The position numbers and the translations under genes were made by a program. The notes beneath the pieces were generated by a model. That model was given only the letters and a program-made list of their open reading frames with translations, did no database searches and was not told the DNA's origin. From assembly GCA_015698045.1 (NCBI GenBank), contig BLAL01000004.1:930001-994000 (forward strand): DNA of 64,000 nucleotides. The letters are read 5' to 3'. Positions 23,526-35,215 of this stretch are shown here, in pieces (position 1 is the first letter of the stretch; each line of letters opens with the position of its first letter). Source of the stretch: Rhizophagus clarus (lineage: Eukaryota; Glomeromycota; Glomeromycetes; Glomerales; Glomeraceae).

Positions 23526-24549
23526 ATGAAGTTTAATTTGTATAAATATCATGAATATTCGCTTAAAATAAAAGAAGTTCAGACAAAGTTGTTTATAATA
23601 AAGTTGTAATTGCAAGTGTTATAAGATTGCCTTATTGTATAAGTTGTTAACGTACCTACAACTAATAAAGATACATTTAATTATCGAATACACTGCCTTT
23701 TAGCATGTAAGGAATTGATTGGAATACTTCATAGCTAGTGTCTCCCTGAAGATATTCATAATTCACTGCTCAATGGACTGAGTTGGTGAACAACATGATG
23801 GACATGGCAGTTTAAGTGATACAAAGCGTATCATTAGACAATATACTAATGAATCAGATTCTCTTCCTCCAATAATTGACGAACTAACTTTAAGTAGAGA
23901 ATTCATAGTATTTGACTTGAGACATCCTAAAACTGATCCCCTATCAATTAGAGTTTGATGGGATACTAGCCTTAGAACTATTATGGAATCATCCAATAAT
24001 AATTCTAGAATGATCACGTGTTCATCTAAGATTGATCTAAGATCATCCAAGAATGATTCTAGAATGATCACAGATTCATCTAAGATCGATCTAAGATCAT
24101 CCAAGAATGATTCTAGTCGATTTACTTCTTATGGACAGAAGGCAATAGCTGAAGCTAAAAAGAATAATTTATTAGAGGAATTTGCCCAGAACTTTCCTTC
24201 TCCTAAGGAACGTAAACTTTACTTGAAACAAGACGTCTTATCGAAGGCAAAAAATTCAGATATTTGGGCTAAATATGTTTTTAGAAAAGCTTATGAAATA
24301 AATGATCGTACTCTTGGAGATGAGTATAAGAAATTTCTATTTCAAGTTAAGAATGTATATATTACTAGAGATAACTTCCCAGTATCAGTATCACCTTTTG
24401 ATCGATATAGAGAACTTTTGAATGAGCGTTCTCTAAATGATAAAAAAATAATAGAAGGCATTGAAGCACTTCTAAAACTATTCAATGATGGCTTAATGAA
24501 GAAGCCTATCTTGCAGGTAGGAATCAATAGTCTATTCCATTCTTTCTAA
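23526..24549 (+). pseudogene. Unknown protein of the Polinton-like element with 18-residue repeat
   Basis: Several broken frames follow one another from ATG 23526 (stops near 23610, 23735 and 23957), then an open frame of 188 codons begins at 23983. That part contains near-identical tandem blocks of the type SSKIDLRSSKNDSRMIT (24000-24120), then a helical, Lys/Glu-rich domain with FPSPKERKLYLKQDVL. I recognise no family. It occupies a position where Polintons carry virion genes, but I see no jelly-roll or protease signature. It converges on the next gene with a 30-bp gap. Confidence 0.45.
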
Positions 24550-24579
24550 AAAGCTCAAGCAACTCTTTTCTAGTCACAT

Positions 24580-25095
24580 TTATAGATATAATACTTTTTC
24601 CCTGCCATCTACTACTATTCTTGACATTTTCGTTACTAGACCAAGAGTCCTCAATGCACGAGAAACAAAGTTTTTGCTTAATGGATTATTTACTCTGTCA
24701 CAATATATAGCATAAAATACAGCAAAGGGTTCATTTATCCCTTCTTCTGCATATAAATCAAATAATAATTGATATAAAGCTTTTTCCCCTACATCTCTAT
24801 CCAGCCCATTAATCTGTTTAAGTAGCCAAATTTTAATCAATTCAAAATCTTCTGGTATAGAGGGATCCTTGTATTCCAGCTGATACTCATAGTCTCGAGT
24901 AAAGGCAAAAGTAAGTTCATCATCTTGTGAAATACATCTAAATATTTTGATTAGCTTATATATACCTTCATGTAAGCTATCTATATCAGCATATCCATGC
25001 ACTGTACGTCAAAATTCGATAGTAGATAAGACTCTTCTTGGCTTGGCCAATGCAAGTCCACAAACTGGGCAGTATTTTCTAATTTGCTCAACCAT
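24580..25095 (-). pseudogene. Unknown protein with N-terminal CPVCG knuckle, one stop
   Basis: The start at 25095 gives MVEQIRKYCPVCGLALAKPRR. A single TGA after TIEF (Trp fits) leads into a 140-codon open frame beginning RTVHGYADIDSLHEG. Total length is 172 codons. The C-terminus contains NFVSRALRTLGL, which could be a winged-helix-like segment. No family was recognised. A GTAATTAAA box lies at 25133-25141 (minus strand), 38 bp upstream of the start. Confidence 0.55.
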
Positions 25096-25154
25096 CTTTT
25101 ATTCGAAATTTTCTATATAAAAAATAAAATAATTTAATTACCTGTTTTTTATAT

Positions 25155-25736
25155 TTATTCTTTACTGCAGTCTTCACATAAACTACTCTCAGGTAACTTA
25201 TTAAGATTTACAGGCATTTGGCACTCTTTACATAAGGCAATGTTAAGTTCAGCAAGCCTTATTAATTGTGCCTCTTGTTGTGTTTCTCTTTGTCTTCTTT
25301 CAACAAATTGGCGTGTTTTTTTAACCCTTTGCCTATAGTCTGGATTAAACCAATTCTGTTCAGCATAAAAGTTAACTCTTCTAAGTGCAACATCAATATA
25401 TTCAAGTCTTCTTTGAGTACCATGTAAATATAATAGAGAAGGATAGGATTGCGCAATTTCTACAAATCTTGGAGGAACAAGATAGTAATCTTCTATTATT
25501 TCATAAGCTCTTTGAATTAAATAAAAATACGTTCTAGTCCTATATTGAACCATACGTCCAGTTTCTATATTGAGATAACTTTGTTTTGCTTCTGTAAGTG
25601 GAGGTGCAGTTGCTCTTCGAACCAATCTGCTATCAAGATAATCATATGCTTTTATAGCTAGCTGATTGAATGTTGAACCGCCAATACGAATTGTTCTACC
25701 AGTCAATGGATTAATAGTATATCTATTAGCACTCAT
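25155..25736 (-). CDS. Intact NPxTGR-motif protein with C-terminal zinc knuckles
   Basis: This is one of two undamaged frames of the element (193 codons). The N-terminus has NPLTGRTIRIGGSTFNQL, and a related half-repeat NIETGRMVQYRTRTYFYLI lies about 50 residues on. NPxTGRxI motifs are typical of small proteins of nucleocytoplasmic large DNA viruses and related elements; their biochemical role is not well defined. The middle is Arg/Gln-rich and likely helical. The end has CKEC and CEDC, a probable zinc ribbon. An AATTGAACATA box precedes it (25769-25777, minus strand). Confidence 0.65.
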   Translation of the reverse strand: MSANRYTINPLTGRTIRIGGSTFNQLAIKAYDYLDSRLVRRATAPPLTEAKQSYLNIETGRMVQYRTRTYFYLIQRAYEIIEDYYLVPPRFVEIAQSYPSLLYLHGTQRRLEYIDVALRRVNFYAEQNWFNPDYRQRVKKTRQFVERRQRETQQEAQLIRLAELNIALCKECQMPVNLNKLPESSLCEDCSKE

Positions 25737-25798
25737 CTTTTTTTATTAATACATTAGTATAGGCTATGTTCAATTATGATTTTTTTTAAAATAAATAA

Positions 25799-25891
25799 TA
25801 CCTAGTAACAAAGTTACTTCGCCATCAGCCTTTGTACAAAAAAATGAAAAATACCTAGTGACAAAGTTACTTTGTCATCAGTCTTTGTGCA
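25799..25891. repeat. Two direct copies of a 40-bp word with inner palindrome
   Basis: TACCTAGTAACAAAGTTACT at 25799 and TACCTAGTGACAAAGTTACT at 25852 begin two copies 53 bp apart. Each copy contains the near-palindrome AGTAACAAAGTTACT. They lie in the short gap between two minus-strand genes. Confidence 0.7.
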
Positions 25892-25908
25892 AATTTTTAA
25901 TAATAAAT

Positions 25909-26330
25909 TTATGGCTTATTGCTAAGAAGTTCAGCTAATATATCATCAGCTTCATTTTCATTAAGTTTATGTCTAGGTAATGCTTCCTTAAGAATATGAT
26001 TATATAAATCATAGACCTTTATAATTTTAAAAGCAAGATCTGGATTATGTGAATACTTTGCTCGAATCATGGCAACCTTTTCAGCATGCAATTCTTTATT
26101 TGGCAATAATTTCTTAGCTGTATAATGAATATAACCTTCTGGATTGTTGGCAGACTCTATTTTCTTAATATAGTTTACGTGATTTTTATAAGATAACTTT
26201 CTTTACTGTATCCATCTCGTAAACCTGCCAATATAACATTCTTTAAAGCTTCTATAATATCAGCCAAATACGTTTTGTGCTTGATAAAACTAGGATGTTT
26301 GTTTGTGAATGGGAATGAGTCATGTTCCAT
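25909..26330 (-). pseudogene. Unknown helical protein of the Polinton-like element, frameshifted
   Basis: The start at 26330 gives MEHDSFPFTNKHPSF, then LADIIEALKNVILAG. A frame change near 26190 is followed by the open C-terminal half reading KKLLPNKELHAEKVAMI and ending in an acidic helix. Total is about 140 codons. No family was recognised. A GTAATTAAA box is at 26362-26370 on the minus strand, overlapping the end of the polymerase gene. Confidence 0.45.
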
Positions 26331-27138
26331 TTTTTTATTACTAAATCTAAGGAAAAAAATATTTAATTACACAGTCCATACTACTTGATTAGCATTTTTT
26401 ACATGACACTCTCCTTCTTTTTCAAATTTTAGAGCTTTTAGAGTCTTAAATGCATCTTTAGAGCAGGTATAAAGAGGAGAGTTGTTAACATCTTCTTCTA
26501 GAATGAACCCATCAGTATGAATACGCCTGACTTTATCCACATAGGGTTGTACCATTTCAGAAATAAACTTTCGACCATGTGCTAGAAAAAATGGGGCAAT
26601 TCTTGGATATTCACCTTTAAAGGGATTACCTGGATTTGTAAATTGGAATCTCCACTGCTCTTCTCCTATTGGTACAATCAAGTCTAATATCTCACTATCT
26701 GGAAAGTCAAAAGACTTACTCGATGTTGTAAGAGTCTTATATGTTTTCTTTCTTTGGCAAAGTGCACCTCATAGTGTATTAAGAATTCTTTTAACTATTT
26801 GGCTAGCGATACCACCTTGATTCTTAATTTTAAAAAGAAAATCTACATACTTTCCAAAGATTACACTACCTCGAATTTGAGTTTCTTTTTCATAAATAAG
26901 AGCATTAGAAGCTCCATCCTGAATTAATGTAACTTGGAGACCAAGAGCTTTGGCACGTGTAAGATCAATATGAGTATATACATTATGATAATTATATCAA
27001 AATAGTGGGGTATCCTTCTTTTCAATACTTGCACAAAATATTCCAAAATGGCTATATCCTCGATGGTTAGTAAAGTCTTTTAATATTTGAAACTTACCTT
27101 TACCAATAGGAAAGTTTGCAGCTGATTGCTGAATACTA

Positions 27139-27785
27139 CCCTATAAAAAATAAATGTCTGGAAAATGTTATCAAAAATGTCCGGAAAATGTCCAGAATAA
27201 ATCTGATGTGTCCGAAAAATGTCCACTTTTTTGGTACATGTCTGACACACTTTTGATACTTAAAATTTTGACATGTCCTAACTTTGTCCAGAATTCATCC
27301 AGTATTTGTTCGGTATAAAATTTTGGACAAATTCGAGACAGTTAAACCTGGACAAATTCTGGACATAGCAAAAAAACCAGATAGACAAATTCCAGACATG
27401 AAAAAGTTCAGGACAAATTCTGGATACTATTTCCAAAAAAGGATAAATTAATTTTGTAAAAAAATGCAAAAAGCACAAAACTGACATTCAAAATCTTTTC
27501 TGTCGTACTAATTAAAATTGCAGAGCAGGCAAAAATACTATATATCTATGATAAAAAATTCTGGATTAAAGAATAATGATGATCATCTATCCATTGATCA
27601 TCTTTTGTGGCAAAGTTTTATGAAAATACATTTCTGGACAATTTCAGGACAAATTCCTAATATCCCGGAAATGCAGTGTTTTCAGAACAGTTTCTGGACA
27701 CACAGTGTCCAGAATTTCCAGACAATTATTTAGACAATTTTCTGGACATTTTCTGGACATTATCCGGACACATATTTTTTATAGG
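27139..27785. mobile_element. Non-autonomous element with CCTATAAAAAATA ends and 4-bp duplication, inside polB
   Basis: Left end CCCTATAAAAAATAAATG and right end (reverse complement) CCTATAAAAAATATGTGTCC are flanked by acta at 27135-27138 and 27786-27789. The subterminal regions are filled with AATGTCCGGAAAATGTCC words in inverted orientation. Removing it rejoins polymerase motif A (SLYPS) to IQQSAANFP in frame. One extra base at one end is unexplained. Frames inside it (27278-27487, 27518-27733) are not genes. The ends match the 6 kb element at 57660-63701. Confidence 0.8.
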
Positions 27786-28067
27786 ACTAGGATAAAGACT
27801 TGTATTATCATAACTCTTTCCATATCCTTTCCAGTTATTTTGTGCCCAGATAATTCCTCTCATCGTTGCTTTACTTATCCATTGTGCCTCAAGTGCGTCA
27901 AGAGGTTCATTAGCAGGAATACTTACACTTAATTTTTCGAATAGCCAAAGAGCCATTTTCTTTATATTCCAATTAAGTAATGATATATCGATTGGAAGGC
28001 CTAGCTTTTTCATTTCCAGTAAAAAGGCATCTCATTCAGCATTAATTCTAATATATACCTTTTCCAA

Positions 28068-28755
28068 CAGTGTTGGCAAGTGACATGAAATGATACAAAT
28101 GATATTAGTGACATGTCACATGTCATTATATCATTTCAAAAGGCAAATGACAAATTATTGTCATTTAAAATATATCATGTGACCTGTAATATATTTCGCA
28201 TATTTATTCTGTTAACTTTTTATTATATTAGATATTTAATTCAAGTTTATCATTGAACTAACATAAACTGGCATTTCTAAAGATTCATTAAATAAATTAA
28301 GTAGATTTCATTTAGCTAATGGATTATCTACTGGATGAGTATCCTGCCCACCTACTTCAAAATTATAAGTTTCTTCATTTATAACCATCATCGCTATCTA
28401 AATGATTTTCTTTGTCAACCGACAAAAACGCGAAAAAAAATTAAAATCTTTAGATTCATTTTGCATAAAATAAGATGTCATCACTTATTTTTTTTCCAAA
28501 TTTAATAAACAAAATATGTTCATTAAGCTATTTTGGGTATACACGCCTAAAAGAATTACCATTAAGAAATATTTTTGCCGCAAAATGTATCATCAAATGA
28601 TAATGATATTATCATTTAAAAATGACACATGTCATTTCGTCACTTGTCATTTGTAAATGACATTTATTTTAAATGATACAAATTCTTATATCATTTTGAT
28701 ATCATTTGGGATCATTTAAAAATTAGTCAAATGACATTGTCATTTGCCATCACTG
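28068..28755. mobile_element. hAT-like MITE inside polB
   Basis: The ends are CAGTGTTGGCAAGTGACATG and (reverse complement) CAGTGATGGCAAATGACA, with an exact 8-bp target duplication ttttccaa at 28060-28067 and 28756-28763. Subterminal TGACATTTGTCATTT words run in both orientations. It belongs to the same broad terminal class (CAGTGNTGG) as the element in the integrase but has different subterminal repeats. Confidence 0.9.
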
Positions 28756-29621
28756 TTTTCCAATGATTCTTGATGTTTAGCTGGAACAAAGGAGTAGTTT
28801 TTAACTTAAGTTTTTGAAACTGTTGAATAGTAATGGACTTGACCTTCTTTCCATTATATAAAAGAATAGTATCTTTTACTTCATTCTCCTGATAAGTTAT
28901 AAACTTTTTTGGCCTTTTACATTTAAAGCTGGGATGTTTTCTATCCAGATTGAGTATGAGAGAATAGTGTCCATTAGTGAGAGTAAGGGTTATTCTTCTT
29001 TGTGCTGGACTTTTGGAAATATAAGTATGATCACCTACTACATTGATAGCAATACTTCGAGCTAATCATTCTATTTTTTCAATACAGGCAATTGGAATAG
29101 GATCATCTCGTGCCAAATTTATATAATCTTTAATGTACTCAGGCTTTTCAATACTTTGAGGATATTCGAATAAGAGCCATAAGCCATTTTTAAGCACTGA
29201 TAAAGACAATCATTTGTATCACCACATCCACCTGATACCACTGGTAAATCTCTCATATAAATGATAAAATTATCAAACCACTCTGGATCATCTATATTAT
29301 CAGGCATTTGGCTCTCATCATAGTGGTCAAGTAAGGAGAAAAGATTTGCGTCATCTTCATTAGTAGTCCAGCAACCTGGCTTCCAATTCTCATAAGGAAG
29401 TAAGATTTGAAACTGTTTGCTTGGATATTGGGCTTTAAGTTTTGATCAAGATTTGCAATTCTTTTTCTAGAGAACTGTCGGCCACTAAACTTAACTTCTA
29501 TGATATCTGGCCTATTTGGTAAATGATGAACTAGTCTTGAAAACATTTCTTTGAAATATATAGTATTTATTTAATTACTAATTTTTCGTTACTATATTTG
29601 AAAAAATAAAATAACTAGCCC

Positions 29622-31934
29622 TTATAATTGATCAATTTCACTAAATAAGCATTCATTTATTTGGCTATGGCATTCTATTATCTGTGGTTGTAATTTTGCA
29701 ACTTTATAGCCAGAAAGAGGTTCTACAAATACTGCTTCCTTATTCTCATTGTATTTTCTTAGATAGTCAGCAAGTTCTAAGCATTTTATGTGTCTATCCA
29801 CCTCATCATTATATTTGATCCATTCTTTTAGCTTATCTATGACATCACCAAATCAGGTAAGATACAGATTATCTCTTCTTACAATCTTATCAAATTCCTT
29901 CAATTCGGCTAAGAGCATATCCCAGTTATAAGGGTCATCTTCGTCTATATATTTAGTCTAATATTCCTTGGTTACAAAATATAGCTCATCTATCATTTCA
30001 TTACGAGAATTATTATACCAGGGCTTTATGTTGTCATATTTATGTCTATCTATCCATTCCCAATATTTGGCGGTATTCATTTTAGGCATGGGATTTGGAT
30101 CAACTTTTTGAACTGGCTTTGATACTTCTTGTGATATAGTCAGTTCAACTGGTATAGAAGGACCAGGTATTCCGTATGGTTCTGGCTCTATCTCTGGTTC
30201 TTGCTCTGGTTCTTGCTCTACCTCTGGTTCTTGCTCTGACTTAGCCGAAGGTGGTATAAGAGTATTTAGTTCTATTATGAAGTTATCTATTATGTTTTCA
30301 ACAGATTCTGGAGCGATAGGTTCAGATAGTATCAATGAAGAAGTCACTTTGCCTTTTCGGTCTGATGATACTTCTACCTTTAGATGTGATGGTTTTGGAG
30401 AAACTGGAGGTGGACTTTTCTTTTGCTTATTTGGTATATTTACTTCAATTTGTACTAAGAACTGATTGAGAGCTTTAGGATCAGATACAGATTTTTTAGG
30501 AATATTAATCTCCTTGATATCAATCTCATCAGTTTCATAAATCCAGTTATTACTAAGATATTTCTCGTATAAAGTCTTTCTAGATAAATTGTAAACTCTA
30601 GTACACTTTCCATTAATATAAACTAAGTTGCTAGTCATATTTAGCTCATTTGATAATATTCTTGTAACTATAACTTTAGATAAAGGTGTAATATTTCTAT
30701 TTTCACAGTAGCTTGTATAGGTGGCATATAATATATGAACCGGTAAGCATGTAGTCGTATAATCAGCTTCTGCTATATACGTCTCCTTTATAAATTGAAA
30801 TAACGGTGGAAGAGTAGATATGATATGCTCTTGTTTAGATGCAGTCATAGGAGGTGGGTTGCCATTAAAATCTGGATATTTATCGGCAATAATTTTTAAG
30901 TAAGCATAGAAGGTCTCACCCACCCCTGGATATTTCATTGCATCACCTAACTGTTTAAAATATTGCAAATCTCCTTTTTGAGCAGGTGAGATATCTAGGA
31001 AAACTGTTCGTCTATCATAATTCTCAACTCTGAGAGTATTTTCATTAGTAAGAATGATAGTAGACATAAAGTTTTTATATTGGGTAGGTGTTTTATATTT
31101 TTCATGGATTTCAATAGTATCACTAGTAACTTTATCTTTGAGAGCACAATATAATGAATTCCATTGGCTTTTTTCTGTTGGCATTTCTTCAAGTAAAAGA
31201 AGTACTTTACCTAATAATTGCCCATTAAAACTGCCCAAAATCATTTGAGGATCACTTGTTTTATAGACTAGCTGAGTATCTAAAACATAACGCTGGATAA
31301 AATCAGTTATAATACCTTTACCCCAGCTTTGACCAGAATTAAGATAAAGAATTGAATACATTTTTCTACCAGTAGCCATACCAGCAAACCATTTGATAAT
31401 GTATTCAGTTACATTCCAATCTCCTGAACACCAGACATCCCAAATATGAGTAAATATGATTTTGATTGCCTGATGAATGTTGGCTGAAAAGTCAGCTAAA
31501 GGATGTAAATAGTGTAAGAAACCTGGGAAAATATTAAGATAGAGTTGACCTTAAATTTTATAAATACGTTGCTTTGCAGGATCACAAGTTGCTACACATA
31601 TTAAAGAATTATCATATATAAACCATTTGGCAATATTAAATTCTGTCTTCATTAGAGGCCGTTCAGAATTAGATTGCTTAAAGAAGGTTTTAGTTATAGG
31701 ACGAATGAGCATACTAATATTTTTCATGGGAATATTCTCAAAATTCTTAATATTAGGTCGTCACATAAATACACTATGTGGATTGGAACAGAAAATGAAG
31801 TAACTGCAAATATATAGCTTTGCTTTTGTAATATCATCTAAACTGTTCACCTCTCTGATAAACTATTTTAGTATATCAATACTGTATGTTTCTTTAGATT
31901 CACCGAATTTTGAGATTACTACTTGGTTATTCAT
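29622..31934 (-). pseudogene. SF3/D5-like viral helicase
   Basis: The start at 31934 (MNNQVVISKF) leads through about 185 codons with three stops. These codons include LNIFPGF and YIIKWFAGMATGRK, the lead-in typical of D5-like and related viral NTPases. A 473-codon open frame (29958-31379) follows. It carries Walker A GQSWGKG, Walker B VLLLLEEMP about 43 residues later, motif C STIILTNEN and a DRR arginine finger. A Glu-Pro-rich repeat (EPEVEQEPEQEPE) separates the C-terminal part. The frame continues past a TAG at 29955 to a stop at 29622. It would unwind DNA during element replication. A GTAATTAAA box lies 67 bp upstream (32002-32010). Confidence 0.85.
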
Positions 31935-32001
31935 TGTTAGTTAGATACTTTAGTAGAAGCTTTGTTTAATTTATTTTTTAGATACCTATATATTGACTAT
32001 G

Positions 32002-32427
32002 TTTAATTACGATTTTTTTTTAGGTATATTTGTATGCTATTGGAAGGTATAGCCACCTCTAAGGTTAATACATCTAGGTACGAGCAGGTTGATAATAGTA
32101 TGAGTATCTAGTATGAGGACTAGTATAAGAGGTATATATAGGAATTCATACTAGGTAATAGGGTATTTTTCACATATCATATTAGGCTTAGTGAGGTATT
32201 TGGATATGTTCTTGTGAACGGAACAGATAGAACAGATCAGATATCCTAAAATAAAAATATTTCTGGGAATAATCAGTCTGATTATTTTTTTTATTATCTG
32301 TTCCATCTGTTCCATCTGTTCCATCTTCTTATTTCTTCTTTATTCTTTGTTTTATCTTGTTCTTAGTATGTTTGTATAGAACAGATGTATAGAACAGATG
32401 AAACAGATGGGTAGGTATGGTATGGAT
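32002..32427. repeat. Right terminal inverted repeat, inner part
   Basis: This is the reverse complement of 16943-17339, including the GGAACAGAT words and the phrase gaataatcagtctgatt. It is separated from its outer part by the 3 kb insertion. Confidence 0.85.
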
Positions 32428-32879
32428 TAAGGTTGCTTGCCGAAACTAGGGAGTTTCGGCATGCCGAAACTGCCGAAACTGCCGAAACTAGGTTTCGGCA
32501 AGCACCTAAAAATGCCGAAATGCCGAAACTGCCGAAACTGCCGAAACTGTTTCGGCATTTCGGCGTAGTATATCATATGATATACATATAGTTTCGGCAT
32601 CTGCGGTTCACAGATTAGATCCAAATCTTTTATTTTTAGGATGCCGGACTGGACTTACACATGAAGCAAGTTGGCAAATAAAGAAACGTTTCTAACGTTT
32701 CTTTCTTTTTTCTGTAGGAACGCCAGACGAAATTACGAACCGGACTTTTGAGTGGAGGTTATACTTTTCCGCGAATTAGATGCAGCTGTGCCGAATCCTA
32801 ATTGACGTAACCGTAATTATTTCGGCAGAATTTCGACAGCCGCAATGCATTTCGACAGACGTAATGCATTTCGACAGTT

Positions 32880-34560
32880 GATTGATTATATTAAAAATCA
32901 TTTTTTTTATTAAATGATTTTTAAAAAAAAACGTTAAATCGTTTTTTTATTAAACGATTTTTATTAAAACGATTTTTGATCCTTTTTTTTTTTTTGCTAA
33001 AACGATTTTGAAACTTTTTTTTTTATCTTAAAAAAGCGTTTTTTTTTAAAATTAAACGCTTAAATCGTTTTAATAAAAAAAAAAACGATCTAAGTGTTTT
33101 AAACTTAAAAAAAAAACGCTTTTTTAAGCGTTTTAAACTTAAAAAAAACGCTTTTTTTAACTTAAAAAAAAAACGCTTAAAAAAACGCCAGAATCATTTT
33201 TTTTATTAACGATTTAAAAAAGAAATTAAAATCATTTTTTAATTAAACGATATAGAAAAAACGTTAAATCGTTTTTTTTTATTAAAAAATTAAGGGAAAA
33301 AAACGTTTTTATTAAACGATTTAGGGGAAAACCTGCTAAAATCGTTTTTTATTAAACCAATTTTTAAAAACAAACCGTCAAAATCGTCTTTTTTATTTAA
33401 ACGATTTAAAAAAGACGTTAAAAATCGTTTTTTTTTTATAAAAAAACGTTAAACGATTTTAAGAAAACGTTAATAATCGTTTTTTTTATTAAACGATCTA
33501 AAAAAGGCGCTCTTTTTTATAAAAAAAAATGGCAACCGATAATCGTTTTTTTATTAAAGATTTAAAAAAACGTTAAAATCATTTTTTTTTTTATTAAATG
33601 ATTTAAAAAAGACGTTAAAAATCATTTTTTTTATCAAACGATTTAAAAAAAAAACGTTAAAAATCGTTTTTTTTATTAAACGATTTTAAAAAAAAACGTT
33701 AAAAATCGTTTTTTTTTAAATGACAAAAAAAACGTTTTAGACTTGGAAAAAAACGCTTTTTTTAAGCGTTTTAGACTTAAAAAAAACGCTTTTTTTAAGC
33801 GTTTTAGACTTAAAAAAAAACGCTTTTTTTAAGCGTTTTAGACTTAAAAAAAACGCTTTTTTTAAGCGTTTTAGACTTAAAAAAAACGCTTTTTTTAAGC
33901 GTTTAACTTAAAAAAAACCGCTTTTTTAAACGTTTAACTTAAAAAAAAACGCTTAAAAAAACGCCGGAATCATTTTTTTTATTAACGATTTAAAAGAAAT
34001 TAAAATCGTTTTTTAATTAAACGATTTAGAAAAAACGTTAAATCGTTTTTTTTTTATTAAAAAATTTAGGGAAAAAAACGTTTTTATTAAACGATTTAGG
34101 GGAAAACCCGCTAAAATCGTTTTTTATTAAAACAATTTTTAAAAACAAAACGTCAAAATCGTCTTTTTTATTTAAACGATTTAAAAAAGACGTTAAAAAT
34201 CGTTTTTTTTTATAAAAAACGTTAAACGATTTTAAAAAAAACGTTAAAAATCGTTTTTTTTTTTCAAACAGTTAAAAAAAAGTTTTTTAAACGAATTAAA
34301 AAAAAACGTTAAAAGGCATTTTTTTAAATAACTAAAAAAAAAACGTTACAAAACGTTTTTTTTATTAAACGAATTAACGAATTAAAAAAAAAGTTAAAAT
34401 CGTTTTTTTATTAAACGATTAATAAGTAATCATTTATTCCCGTTTTTTTTATTAAAACGATTAATAAGTAATCGTTTTTTTCCGTTTTTTTTATTAAAAC
34501 GATTAAAGAGAAATCGTTTTTTTTTTATTAAAACTAATAAACGAGCTGAAGAAGTGTTTT
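32880..34560. repeat. AACGTT/ATCGTTTT satellite within the hAT fold-back
   Basis: Imperfect units contain AAACGTTAAAATCG and its inverse, mixed with AAACGCTTTTTTTAAGCG palindromes (33730-33910). It is largely self-complementary, with no coding potential. Confidence 0.75.
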
Positions 34561-34734
34561 TTTATCGCAATAATCCGATTTCGACATAATTTGGCATTTC
34601 GGCAAATTACGTCTGTAAAAATACAATACGGCTAATACGGCATTACGTCAAAAAAAAATTCCATGCCGAAATTAATTACGGCGTATTTTTACAGACGTAA
34701 TGCCGAAACCGTAATTAATTCGCGGAGAAGTATA

Positions 34735-35215
34735 GTGGAGGTATTAATAGGGGATACTTATACACGAACCGGACTTTAGTGAAAGGTAAATTGGGAAGAG
34801 GAGTTTCGAGTTTATTTTTTTTTTAGTAACATTTATTAATGTTACTTTTTTTCTTTTATTGTAGGAGCGCCGGACGTATTACTATATACGAACTGGACAT
34901 TAATGAAAGGTAATGAAGAAGGGGGAGTTTCGTGTTTTTCTTTAGTAACGTTACTAACGTTACTTTTTTTCTTTTATTGTAGGAACGCCAGACATATTGG
35001 TATACACGAACAGGTCTTTGAAAAGGTAAATGGAGGAAGATTCGTATTTTTTTAATAATGTTTTTAATGTTAATTTTTTCTTTTCTTGTAGATATTGCCG
35101 GACGAATTATACGAACTGGTCTTTGAGTGAAAGGTAATGAGGAAGTTTCTTTTTATTTGTTTATTTTTTTAGTTACGTTTTAAGAATATTTTTTTCTTTT
35201 TCTTGTAGGTTCTTA
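34735..35215 (+). repeat. Intron-like/micro-exon-like array 2
   Basis: About four units of about 115 bp have islands such as GAACGCCAGACATATTGG...AAAG. The islands are bounded by TTTTATTGTAG on the left and GTAATGAAG-like donors on the right. The intervals contain GTTACTAACGTTAC (TACTAAC branch-site match) before a T-tract. Confidence 0.6.

Larger units (their letters stand above)
26367..29546 (-). pseudogene. Family-B DNA polymerase (protein-primed Polinton type) with OTU-like N-terminus
   Basis: Read from 29546 leftward, with two insertions removed. The N-terminal part has GGCGDTNDCLYQCL and, about 110 residues later, NGHYSLILN. This Cys/His spacing resembles the OTU-like peptidase domain reported at the N-terminus of Polinton polymerases. 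Motif A follows as SYDNTSLYPS (about 27786-27815). The KxxxNxxYG-equivalent is ILNTLWGALCQ (about 26755) and motif C is RIHTDGFI (about 26510). Frame changes occur near 29408 and 29170, with a TGA near 28035. I see no clear 3'-5' exonuclease motifs. A GTAATTAAA box lies 24 bp upstream (29570-29578). Confidence 0.85.
25130..32012 (-). promoter_or_regulatory. Recurring GTAATTAAA box upstream of Polinton-like genes
   Basis: On the minus strand GTAATTAAA occurs at 25133-25141, 26362-26370, 29570-29578 and 32002-32010, and ATAATTGAA at 25769-25777. Each lies 20-70 bp before a gene start. The plus-strand gene at 19345 has the same word at 19266-19274. In three cases CATA and a TATA-like word follow. 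This is a candidate element-specific promoter, seen by eye only. Confidence 0.45.
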
